The notes under the pieces are model-generated. The model searched no databases and had not been told where the DNA came from. It saw nothing but the letters and a program-made list of their open reading frames with translations. A stretch of 6,193 nt of DNA from Phycisphaerales bacterium (GTDB lineage: Bacteria; Planctomycetota; Phycisphaerae; Sedimentisphaerales; Anaerohalosphaeraceae). This document shows, one piece after another, positions 1-6,171 of this stretch. Position numbers and translations under genes: made by a program. The stretch's first letter is position 1. Every line of letters starts with the position of its first letter. The DNA is taken from positions 7,802-13,994 of the forward strand of contig PMBP01000377.1 of the NCBI GenBank assembly GCA_003152975.1. The letters run 5' to 3'.

Positions 1-34
1 TTCCCGCGAAAGCGGGAATCCAGACCGTTCGGTC
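1..34. repeat. short palindromic repeat at the left edge
   Basis: Bases 1-7 (TTCCCGC) and 12-18 (GCGGGAA) form a perfect 7-bp stem around a GAAA loop. A second small inverted repeat, GACC/GGTC, follows at 23-34. The element may continue beyond the window edge. From memory, palindromes with a CCCGC-loop-GCGGGAATCCA core are widespread extragenic elements in many bacterial genomes, so this is probably an interspersed repeat rather than part of a gene. A half copy with the same left arm (ATTCCCGCG) lies at 5701-5709. Bases 35-112 hold no gene or clear structure that I can support. Confidence 0.55.
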
Positions 35-112
35 ATGGAAAGCTTGATTTCTTTCGATCCTTTCCACAAGGAATCATTCTCGGCGAATTGTAGCGGGCCC
101 CGCCGCGATATG

Positions 113-146
113 AAAATAAAAAAGGCGGCGCTGAATAAACCGCCTT
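113..146 (-). terminator. intrinsic terminator of the dxr-rseP-glycosyltransferase cluster
   Basis: Read on the minus strand, AAGGCGG (146-140) pairs perfectly with CCGCCTT (128-122) around an 11-nt loop. A T-rich tract continues to 113 (TTTTTTATTTT, overlapping the last two stem bases). The hairpin begins 8 nt after the TAA of the last glycosyltransferase gene. Stem, T-tract and position are those of a rho-independent terminator. The plus strand has no T-tract after the stem, so it should work only for minus-strand transcription. It marks the likely 3' end of the operon. Confidence 0.85.
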
Positions 147-154
147 GAACATGG

Positions 155-1150
155 TTATCTTCCCGAGGCCGATATTCCCCTGAGCTTTCCCCATTGATTC
201 CGGACCCGGGGGCCGATGAAACCCTTGAATCGAACCCAGATAGTGATCCAGCGGGACAGGGCGATTGTCACCCGACAACAGACATATTCTCCGCCAAATT
301 GTCTTGTCGCCGGGAATCGTCGCAACAAATCCTGGGCCTGAGGTTTGAGGCCGTTACGGGCCTTGTCCCGGGCGATTCGCAAGGCGATATGGTTGATGAT
401 GTTTTCCATCAGCCCGCGACGGTAATCCGGACAATCACGCAATAGAATCTGCGGATCCAAGAGAAATGGCGGGAGAGGCCGTTCGGCATAATGGGATAAG
501 CCGCTATCCTCCCGATGGTGGATGACGGCAGCCGGGCCGACGGCCAGGATTGTCGTGCGGATTCCCAGACGCATGAAAAAAATCGTGTCTTCTCCTAACA
601 AACAGCGATTTTCGGCGTAAAAACCGCCCACCCGTTGTGCCAAGTCGGTCCGGATCATCGTCGTATCGGTATGCAGAAAGGACAGTATCCAATCGGCCCG
701 AACGGGGTCTTCATCTCCAGTTAAACGATATTTTGTACCGGGGCGAATCCCGCGCCGTCCCCAGCGCCAGGTCATGTCCATGCGATGGGGCCATTCGTAA
801 TACATACTGGCCACAATACCGACATCAGGATTGGATTCGAACGCCGAGACGCTATTGGACAGGTAGCCCGGCATCCATTCGTCGTCGGCGTCGAGAAAGG
901 CCACCAAGGGAGCCCTGGCCCCAAACAGGCCGGCGTTGCGGGCGGGGCCGGGGCCGCCGTTGGCTTGACGAATCAATTCGATACGCGAATCGCCAAGAGA
1001 TTGAACCTGGGCGGGGCCGTCATCCGTCGATCCGTCATCGACGACGATCAATCGCCAATCCGTGAAGGTCTGCCGGCGGATCGATTCGACCGACCGAAGA
1101 ACGGTTCGCGATTTGTTGTACAGTGCCATGACGATATCGACACGGGCCAT
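155..1150 (-). CDS. family 2 glycosyltransferase, second of a tandem pair
   Basis: A 331-aa GT-A fold family 2 glycosyltransferase that should move a sugar from a nucleotide-sugar donor to a surface-glycan or lipid-linked acceptor; donor and acceptor cannot be read from sequence. It starts with the usual first strand (VDIVMALYN, 4-12), then VDDGSTD at 37-43, RNAG at 71-74 and the metal/nucleotide motif DADD at 87-90. GED at 186-188 is the likely catalytic-base region, followed by HHRED at 211-215. There is no QxxRW motif and no long membrane domain, so it is not a processive synthase. A hydrophobic and basic segment at about 289-313 could rest against the membrane. The ATG is supported by GGGAG ending 10 nt upstream (1161-1165). 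It lies 40 nt after the preceding glycosyltransferase gene, is last in the cluster, and is followed directly by a terminator. The fold and family are clear; the glycan is unknown. Confidence 0.93.
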   Translation of the reverse strand: MARVDIVMALYNKSRTVLRSVESIRRQTFTDWRLIVVDDGSTDDGPAQVQSLGDSRIELIRQANGGPGPARNAGLFGARAPLVAFLDADDEWMPGYLSNSVSAFESNPDVGIVASMYYEWPHRMDMTWRWGRRGIRPGTKYRLTGDEDPVRADWILSFLHTDTTMIRTDLAQRVGGFYAENRCLLGEDTIFFMRLGIRTTILAVGPAAVIHHREDSGLSHYAERPLPPFLLDPQILLRDCPDYRRGLMENIINHIALRIARDKARNGLKPQAQDLLRRFPATRQFGGEYVCCRVTIALSRWITIWVRFKGFIGPRVRNQWGKLRGISASGR

Positions 1151-1190
1151 AAGTCATCGGCTCCCACAAAACCCGAATACTTTCGGATTG

Positions 1191-2135
1191 TCAACGACCT
1201 TTGATTCGTTCATACCATTGTCCCAAACGCGGGAAATAGGATTTGATCCGATTTGTCGCCACGAAGTATCGCGAATACAGTCCCCCGAACTCCCTCAGAA
1301 GGTCGCGAACCTCTCGGCCTTGACGGAGGTCCAGCAACATCGTCAGCCAGGAGCCGAGCATCTTGGCCGCACAGGGCCGGAAGTCCTCGGCCTTGCCGGA
1401 TTGATCGGCAAGCTCGAAGTGGCGGCGAAGGAACTCGGCGATGATCTGCGGATCGCAATGGGCCTTGATGGTACTGTTGGGAATATCGAGATGATAGACG
1501 GCCAGGGGCTGGGCAACAAAACCGATTGCCGGGTGGCGATAGGCGACGCGAAACCACAGGTCCATGTCGTTGATGCGTTTTTGGCCGGGCAGAAACATCC
1601 CCGCCTCGACGATCGCGTCGCGGCGGAGGATCATCGTGTCCGTGCAGCCGGCCGCGAAGAGATTGTGGGCGACAAAATAACTGCCGAAGACCTCCCCGCC
1701 GCCCAGATGCTTCCGGATCGCGTCCATCCGGGACGAGGTGATATCCTCCCACTGCCGGTGACCCGCGTCGCAGTCGCAGCGGAAAAAGTTGCCGGTCGCC
1801 CAGACCAGTTCCAGATGCCTCTCGACAATGCCCCCCAACAGCGAGATCGCCTCGGGCAACCACGCATCGTCGCCGTCGAGAAATGCGATCCAGTCGGATT
1901 TGGCCGCCAGGATTCCCGCGTTGCGGGCGGCGCTGGCCCCGGCATTGTCCTGTCGAATCACGCGGATGCGGCCGCCGAAAGAGGCCAGAATCTGCGGCGT
2001 CTCGTCGGTGGAACCGTCATCGACGACGAGGATCTCGTCGAGGGCCCGCGTCTGCCGCAGAGCGCTTTCGACGGCCCTGCCGATGTACGGCCCCAGATTG
2101 TACGCCGGGATCACCGCGGCAATCGTCGGCGCCAT
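1191..2135 (-). CDS. family 2 glycosyltransferase, first of a tandem pair
   Basis: A 314-aa cytoplasmic GT-A glycosyltransferase of family 2, probably acting in cell-envelope or exopolysaccharide assembly. Visible motifs are the N-terminal strand AAVIPAYN (6-13), VDDGSTD (38-44), RNAG (71-74), the DXD-type motif DGDD (87-90) followed by AWLP, and NDMDLW (189-194), where D192 probably sits at the catalytic-base position. These motifs fall within one residue of their positions in the downstream gene, so the two look like diverged tandem paralogues, although their C-terminal halves differ. There is no transmembrane domain and no QxxRW motif. The ATG lies 12 nt past the rseP stop codon with GGGAG 7 nt upstream (2143-2147), so co-transcription with rseP and probably translational coupling are expected. 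Placement after a site-2 protease gene suggests an envelope role but does not identify the sugar. Confidence 0.93.
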   Translation of the reverse strand: MAPTIAAVIPAYNLGPYIGRAVESALRQTRALDEILVVDDGSTDETPQILASFGGRIRVIRQDNAGASAARNAGILAAKSDWIAFLDGDDAWLPEAISLLGGIVERHLELVWATGNFFRCDCDAGHRQWEDITSSRMDAIRKHLGGGEVFGSYFVAHNLFAAGCTDTMILRRDAIVEAGMFLPGQKRINDMDLWFRVAYRHPAIGFVAQPLAVYHLDIPNSTIKAHCDPQIIAEFLRRHFELADQSGKAEDFRPCAAKMLGSWLTMLLDLRQGREVRDLLREFGGLYSRYFVATNRIKSYFPRLGQWYERIKGR

Positions 2136-2147
2136 CGATCGTCTCCC

Positions 2148-4334
2148 TTACCCAAACAGAATCCGCAGGATATCGTTGTAAGTCAGCCACAGGAACACCG
2201 ACAGCAGAAACGCGATGCCCGCATAGCTGATGATTTCCTGCACCTTTTCCGACAGCGGCTTGCCGCGGAGCTGTTCGATCAGCAGCAGCACGATCACGCC
2301 GCCATCGACGATCGGCAGCGGCAGCAGGTTCATCACGGCGATGCACGAGCTGATCAGGCCGAGGAAATAAATGTAATCGACCAGCGAACGGCTGGCGATG
2401 CTGTAACTGACCGAGACGATGCCGACAGGACCCATCAAGCTCTTGGGGCTGACATCCCGGCTGATCAACCGTTGGAGAGTCACCACCGACTGGGCGATGA
2501 ACTGCCAGGTCTTCTTCATGCCCCAGCCCACGGCGGCGATGGCATTGGGAGCCTTATAGACCCGCTTGAGGGTCTCCAGCGGAACCAGCGCCGCGAACAC
2601 CGGCTGGACATTCACCGCGCCTTCCTTGGGAATGTCCAGGCCGACCGACCCGGCGTTCTGCTCGTTGAGGCGGTATTCGACGCTGATCTTCTCGCCGGCA
2701 TTGCTATCGATCAGGCGGGCAATATCGTAAAAGCTGCGGACCTCCTGGCCGTCGATAGTCGTAATCGTCGCGCCGCGCGGGATATCCAGCGTCGGCTGGT
2801 CGGTGCCGACCGTGCCGGCCACGACCGGGTGCTCGGCGTCCAGCGCCACCGCGATGCCGATGGTCACGCGGTCGGTATTGGGCAGCGCCCGCGGAACGAT
2901 CTCCACCGAGACCGTGTCTTCCTTGCCGTCGTCATCCTTGCGAAGGACGGTCATCGGCATGGATTTGTTCTTGTGGTCGATGGTGACCCGCCGCAACTCC
3001 TCGTAAGTGGGGACCTCGATATCCCCGGCCTTGAGGATGATGTCGCCCTTGCGCAGCAGCGGGGCGGGCTTTTCCGCGTCGGAAAGCTTGGGGCCGAAAA
3101 ATTTCGAGATCCATCCCTTCGGCGTTGTCCGAGTTTCAAGATCCGCAATAATCTTTAATCGCGGAACGAGCGACCCCACATGGCACAGGTCAAACTCGGT
3201 GCTGAAGTTGGCGTTGGTTTGCGGCCACTGCAGCGGAATCCGTACCTCCACAATTGGGCTTGGAAGTTTTATGTCATTCTTCTCGATGGAACCCTTCGCA
3301 TCTTTCCCCTTGGATCGCGCGACGGTCAGGGAGATCGAATCGGCAAAGGTCCCGCGGACGATTTCCTCCATGTCCCAGACATTCGCGACGGGCTTGCCGC
3401 CTGCGCCCACGATCTGGTCACCCGGGACAAAACCCGTTTTCTCTTTGAACAGCTCGGCCTCGCCGGGCGTGATCTTTCGCTCGATCGTCAGGGTTTGGCC
3501 CTGCTGGATGCCCAACGAGCGGCCGGGAATGTCGGACAGGACCGCATCTTCGGCGACGACATCGACTGCGTCGATCCGGCCGTCCGGCCGCTTGACCTTG
3601 AAGTGGATGGGCTGACCCTTGCCCGACAAAGCCGGGGCCAGGACCAGCGAGGTGAAATCGACAAAGGTCTCGCCATTGACCTCGACGATCTCGTCGCCGG
3701 CCCGCAGGCCCTGTCGCTCGGCCGGAGAGCCCGGCAGGACCGAACCCACCACGGCCGGAGGAAGTTTCATCCCCACCATGAACACGACCATGAAGATCAG
3801 AAAGGCGCTGATTGCGTTGAAGATCACGCCCGCCGCGACAACGGCCACGCGGATCCAGATCGACTTATTGGTAAAGGAGCGCGGATCGGCGGTCTGCTGA
3901 ACGGCCCCGGTGTCTTCCTGCCCGAGCATCTTGACGAACCCCCCGAAGGGAATCAGTCCGATGCGGTACTCGGTGTCCCAGGCTAGCGGATCGGCGACCT
4001 GCGCCAGCGGCGAATCGGTCTTGTTGCCCGCGTCGCCTTCATCGACCTCGAACAGCTTGGGCAGGATCGACAGCCGATAGCCGTCGCTCTTGCGGGTGAA
4101 GGCCACCAGCGTCGGCGGAAAGCCGATCGAAAACGCCTCGACCTTGATCCCGGACAGCTTAGCCACGATGAAGTGTCCGAACTCGTGCACGACGACCACC
4201 GCGCCGAAGCCCAGAATCACCAGCATGATATTCATGAAGGTCAGCGGGTTATTGGCGATCCAATACCCGCCCGCCGCGACCAAAACGATCGCGATGATCA
4301 ATCGCATCCAGTTAATTTTCTTTTGCACCGCCAT
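2148..4334 (-). CDS. rseP: RseP-type site-2 zinc metalloprotease, long form with several PDZ-like modules
   Basis: An intramembrane protease of the S2P/M50 family, whose best-known member, RseP, cleaves an anti-sigma factor within the membrane during envelope stress. At 728 aa it is far longer than the roughly 450 aa of E. coli RseP. The zinc motif HEFGH is at 50-54, inside a hydrophobic helix. GVIFN at 169-173 lies in the next membrane helix (about 160-188). GPVGI is at 635-639, and the second zinc-ligand motif NLLPLPIVDGG is at 669-679, with D677 as the expected ligand. A final helix spans about 703-718. Between the membrane halves I see four PDZ-like modules, centred on GDEI (213-216), GDQI (305-308), GDII (430-433) and GATI (521-524). 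There is also an extra hydrophobic helix at 11-27 before the catalytic helix, and an insertion of about 30 residues after FSIGF (68-72). All catalytic residues are present. The start has GGAG 11 nt upstream (4346-4349). The substrate is not evident here. Confidence 0.95.
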   Translation of the reverse strand: MAVQKKINWMRLIIAIVLVAAGGYWIANNPLTFMNIMLVILGFGAVVVVHEFGHFIVAKLSGIKVEAFSIGFPPTLVAFTRKSDGYRLSILPKLFEVDEGDAGNKTDSPLAQVADPLAWDTEYRIGLIPFGGFVKMLGQEDTGAVQQTADPRSFTNKSIWIRVAVVAAGVIFNAISAFLIFMVVFMVGMKLPPAVVGSVLPGSPAERQGLRAGDEIVEVNGETFVDFTSLVLAPALSGKGQPIHFKVKRPDGRIDAVDVVAEDAVLSDIPGRSLGIQQGQTLTIERKITPGEAELFKEKTGFVPGDQIVGAGGKPVANVWDMEEIVRGTFADSISLTVARSKGKDAKGSIEKNDIKLPSPIVEVRIPLQWPQTNANFSTEFDLCHVGSLVPRLKIIADLETRTTPKGWISKFFGPKLSDAEKPAPLLRKGDIILKAGDIEVPTYEELRRVTIDHKNKSMPMTVLRKDDDGKEDTVSVEIVPRALPNTDRVTIGIAVALDAEHPVVAGTVGTDQPTLDIPRGATITTIDGQEVRSFYDIARLIDSNAGEKISVEYRLNEQNAGSVGLDIPKEGAVNVQPVFAALVPLETLKRVYKAPNAIAAVGWGMKKTWQFIAQSVVTLQRLISRDVSPKSLMGPVGIVSVSYSIASRSLVDYIYFLGLISSCIAVMNLLPLPIVDGGVIVLLLIEQLRGKPLSEKVQEIISYAGIAFLLSVFLWLTYNDILRILFG

Positions 4335-4369
4335 GTATCTTCATTCTCCACTAAGAGGAATCATCGTTT

Positions 4370-4457
4370 CACGCCAAGTCGCCAAGCCGCAAAGTAACAA
4401 ATTAAATTATTTCAACCTCGTTATATTCTTTTCTTGGCGCCTTTGCGTCTTTGCGTG
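4370..4457. repeat. imperfect inverted repeat with 25-bp arms in the dxr-rseP gap
   Basis: Arms 4370-4394 and 4433-4457 are reverse complements at 20 of 25 positions, separated by 38 bp of AT-rich sequence. Each arm is itself built of 8-bp units of the form CGC(C/A)AAG(N), and the five mismatches fall exactly every fourth base (arm positions 6, 10, 14, 18, 22). I see no flanking target duplication and no coding potential. From memory, similar CGCCAAG/CGCAAAG repeats occur between genes in many environmental bacteria, so it is probably an interspersed repeat. On the dxr-rseP transcript it could form a large hairpin ahead of rseP. Confidence 0.75.
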
Positions 4458-4466
4458 AGGCCCAAA

Positions 4467-4497
4467 TTGAAAATAGAAAATCGGAAATTGAAAATTG
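4467..4497. repeat. 7-bp tandem repeat array
   Basis: Four heptamers follow one another from 4467: TTGAAAA, TAGAAAA, TCGGAAA, TTGAAAA, then a partial TTG. The 11-mer AAATTGAAAAT occurs exactly at 4464-4474 and again at 4485-4495. The array begins immediately after the dxr stop codon on the minus strand and has no coding meaning. Heptanucleotide tandem repeats of this AT-rich kind are known between genes in several bacterial groups. No role is visible here. Confidence 0.75.
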
Positions 4498-4498
4498 T

Positions 4499-5659
4499 TT
4501 ACGCCGTCTGCCGGATCGTCTCCCGTGCCGTCCGCCGCGTCTGGCGATCGACTTCCAGGATCTCGTCCAGCGTCGCCGCGTCACCGCCGGGCAGCTTGTT
4601 GAGGCAATCCTCGACCAGCTCTGTAATCATCGGAAAACGGATGCGTCCGGCAAGAAATTCTTCCACGGCCACCTCGTTGGCGGCGTTGAAGACCACCGGC
4701 GCCGATCCGCCGCGTCGGGCCGCCTCGTACGCCAGGTCCAGCGAGCGAAACACCCGCCGGTCCGGCGGTTCGAACGACAGCCGCCCCAGCTCCTCCAGCC
4801 GCAGTCGCGTCCCCGCGCCCCGGCATCGGTTCGGCCAGGTCAGGGCATACTGGATCGGCAATTTCATGTCCGGGGCCCCGAGCTGTGCGACCACCGAGCC
4901 GTCGATGAATTCGACCATCGAATGGACGATCGACTCCGGATGGACCAGCACGGCGATTTTGTCCACCGGCACATCAAAGAGCCACACGGCCTCGATAATC
5001 TCCAGCGCCTTGTTCATCATCGTCGCACAATCGACGGTGATCTTGGGCCCCATGTTCCAGGTCGGGTGGTTGAGGGCCTGCTCGACGGTCACCTCGCGGA
5101 TCTGCTCGGCCGTGGCCCCGCGAAAGGGCCCGCCCGAGGCCGTCAAAATAATCCGTCCGATCTCCTCGTGCCGTCCGGCCTGCAGGGCCTGAAAAATCGC
5201 CGAATGTTCGCTATCCACCGGCAAAATCGTCGCCCCGCCCGCCCGCGCCGTCTCCGTCAGCAGTTTGCCCGCGACGACCAGCGGCTCTTTGTTGGCAATC
5301 GCCAGCGTCTTGCCGCATCGCGCCGCCGCCAGCACCGCCGGCAGCCCCGCCGCGCCCACCACGGCCGTCAGGACGATATCGACCTCCGGCAGTGACGCGA
5401 TCTCCACAAGTCCCTCCGGGCCGGACAGGATCCGTCCGGGAAAGCCCTTCATTGCCGTTTGAAACGCCCGATGCTTGTGCGGATTGGCCACCGCCGCCAC
5501 CGCCGGCCGGAACTGCAGGCACTGGCGTTCGAGCAACTCGATATTGTCCCGCGCCGATAGTGCAATCACCTCATACCCCGACCCCAGCGCGGAAACTACC
5601 TCCAACGCGCTTGTGCCGATCGACCCGGTCGATCCCAATATCGCGATTCGTTTGCCCAT
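4499..5659 (-). CDS. dxr: 1-deoxy-D-xylulose 5-phosphate reductoisomerase
   Basis: Cytoplasmic enzyme that rearranges and reduces 1-deoxy-D-xylulose 5-phosphate to 2-C-methyl-D-erythritol 4-phosphate with NADPH and a divalent metal; this is the first committed step of the MEP isoprenoid pathway and the fosmidomycin target. At 386 aa it matches the family length. Visible motifs are the NADPH loop GSTGSIG (9-15), ANKE (122-125), the metal ligands D149 and E151 in DSEH, the substrate loop SGGPF (175-179), HPTWNMG (198-204) with the flexible-loop tryptophan W201, NKALE (216-220) with the third metal ligand E220, and HPESIVHSM (240-248). I chose the ATG at 5659 because the protein then begins MGKRIAILGSTG, the normal family N-terminus; the frame stays open to 5800 only through palindromic repeats. 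It has no clear Shine-Dalgarno sequence, unlike the other three genes, and a promoter abuts the start. It is first in the cluster, 164 bp ahead of rseP, a common neighbour. Confidence 0.97.
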   Translation of the reverse strand: MGKRIAILGSTGSIGTSALEVVSALGSGYEVIALSARDNIELLERQCLQFRPAVAAVANPHKHRAFQTAMKGFPGRILSGPEGLVEIASLPEVDIVLTAVVGAAGLPAVLAAARCGKTLAIANKEPLVVAGKLLTETARAGGATILPVDSEHSAIFQALQAGRHEEIGRIILTASGGPFRGATAEQIREVTVEQALNHPTWNMGPKITVDCATMMNKALEIIEAVWLFDVPVDKIAVLVHPESIVHSMVEFIDGSVVAQLGAPDMKLPIQYALTWPNRCRGAGTRLRLEELGRLSFEPPDRRVFRSLDLAYEAARRGGSAPVVFNAANEVAVEEFLAGRIRFPMITELVEDCLNKLPGGDAATLDEILEVDRQTRRTARETIRQTA

Positions 5660-5666
5660 TCCGTTA

Positions 5667-5695
5667 AGTATCCCACAAATCCCCCCATCGGTCAA
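5667..5695 (-). promoter_or_regulatory. predicted sigma70-type promoter of dxr
   Basis: On the minus strand, TTGACC (5695-5690) matches the -35 consensus at 5 of 6 bases. Exactly 17 bp later comes GATACT (5672-5667), which matches the -10 consensus at 4 of 6. The five bases before the -10 are TGTGG, matching the extended -10 pattern TRTGN. Only 7 nt (TAACGGA) separate the -10 from the dxr ATG, so transcription should start at or within a base or two of the start codon. The promoter is predicted from pattern alone. Confidence 0.65.
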
Positions 5696-5722
5696 CCGCC
5701 ATTCCCGCGCAGGTATGGAAGC

Positions 5723-5741
5723 CCCCGGCTTTATGCCGGGG
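5723..5741. repeat. palindromic repeat, 7-bp GC stem
   Basis: CCCCGGC (5723-5729) and GCCGGGG (5735-5741) form a perfect stem around TTTAT. Neither strand has a T-tract after the stem, so it does not look like a terminator. It lies about 30 bp upstream of the dxr -35 box. Sequences with a CCCCGGCTT-loop-GCCGGGG core are, from memory, common extragenic palindromes. Confidence 0.65.
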
Positions 5742-5798
5742 ATTGTTGTGGATGGCCGAGAGATGTTTGTATGCCTTCCGCAGATCCAAGTCCCCGTC

Positions 5799-5840
5799 AT
5801 CCCGACCGAAGCACGCCAACGGCGTGCGCAGCGGAGGGAT
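5799..5840. repeat. nested palindromic repeat
   Basis: GCACGCC (5811-5817) and GGCGTGC (5821-5827) pair perfectly around a 3-nt loop. Outside this core, CCG (5806-5808) can pair with CGG (5832-5834), and ATCCC (5799-5803) with GGGAT (5836-5840), giving a broken stem about 42 nt long. This layout resembles a widespread interspersed palindrome whose chance translation (PTEAR...RRDLLS) often appears as spurious small ORFs. No gene is supported here. Confidence 0.65.
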
Positions 5841-5862
5841 CTCCTCTCCGTACCCCAATGTC

Positions 5863-5883
5863 ATGCCGGGCTTGACCCGGCAT
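5863..5883. repeat. palindromic repeat, 8-bp stem
   Basis: ATGCCGGG (5863-5870) and CCCGGCAT (5876-5883) form a perfect stem around CTTGA. The sequence resembles the very common extragenic palindrome GTCATGCCGGGCTTGACCCG, seen in many proteobacterial and environmental genomes. It has no coding role, and plus-strand reading frames passing through it are spurious. Confidence 0.75.
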
Positions 5884-5917
5884 CCAGCAAAAGAGGGGCT
5901 GGTATCGTTCCGCCGAA

Positions 5918-5945
5918 GGTCCCGATTTGTCGGGATCCCCTTTTT
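5918..5945 (+). repeat. palindrome followed by a T-run, possible plus-strand terminator
   Basis: TCCCGA (5920-5925) and TCGGGA (5930-5935) pair around TTTG. The stem extends to 5918/5937 if a G-T pair is allowed. It is followed by CCC and five T residues (5941-5945). On the plus strand this looks like a weak intrinsic terminator, but it may be only another member of the palindrome cluster next to it, because no intact gene lies upstream on the plus strand. Confidence 0.45.
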
Positions 5946-6141
5946 GCCCGGCCTCAAGACCGAGGGATCCATCGTCGGCCCGGCCAAGCTCAAGGATTTC
6001 GCGAACTTCGCCGCCTTCTGGAATCGCTTCGATTGCGGGCCGTCGTTTTGGTGCAACGGCCAGGACCTCAACCGCTTCGGCCAAGTCGATATCGATGACC
6101 TCCTGGCCTTTTCCAACTATTGGCTTACCGAATCGCCATAA
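5941..6141 (+). pseudogene. C-terminal remnant of a dockerin-like domain protein
   Basis: About 66 codons end at a TAA and read as the tail of a dockerin-like (type I, EF-hand) domain of the style common in secreted proteins of Phycisphaerae. DFANFAAFWNRFDCG is the helix of the first repeat. WCNGQDLN then leads into a second calcium loop, D-L-N-R-F-G-Q-V-D-I-D-D, with Asp, Asn, Asp and Asp at loop positions 1, 3, 9 and 12 but Phe at position 5, where an acidic or polar residue is usual. The first calcium loop is not recognisable. No start codon, signal peptide or enzyme body is present: upstream, the open frame runs straight into palindromic repeats. I read it as the surviving 3' end of a gene cut by rearrangement or repeat insertion. 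A very small expressed protein is possible but unlikely. Confidence 0.6.
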
Positions 6142-6171
6142 CAAAACTGTCTCCGTTGTGTGCAATTTGTA

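Noticed and set aside
1173..1186. small hairpin CCGAA-TACT-TTCGG between the two glycosyltransferase genes
   Set aside because: A 5-bp stem without a T-tract is too weak to call a terminator or a regulatory structure in this GC-rich sequence.
1062..3158. 698-aa open frame on the plus strand
   Set aside because: It lies antisense to the 5' end of one glycosyltransferase gene, the whole of the other and much of rseP. Its product is rich in Arg, Asp, His and Gln with no recognisable motif, as expected for the antisense frame of GC-rich genes.
4418..4430. TATAAC on the minus strand as the -10 box of a separate rseP promoter
   Set aside because: No acceptable -35 lies 16-18 bp upstream, and the AT-rich loop of the inverted repeat makes chance matches likely.
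4370..4497. possible CRISPR array in the dxr-rseP gap
   Set aside because: The units are 7-8 bp and contiguous or in inverted pairs, with no unique spacers of constant length and no cas genes.
4451..5395. 314-aa open frame on the plus strand, antisense to dxr
   Set aside because: The product is composition-biased and shows no domain, while the opposite strand encodes a complete Dxr.
5660..5800. N-terminal extension of dxr by 47 codons to an ATG at 5800
   Set aside because: The extra residues are translated palindromic repeat sequence with no family similarity, they cover the predicted promoter, and the Dxr family begins at MGKRIAILGSTG.
5743..5940. 5' part of the plus-strand frame that ends in the dockerin-like tail
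   Set aside because: It translates three palindromic repeats, giving the familiar spurious peptide around MPGLTRHPA, so it is not a genuine N-terminus.
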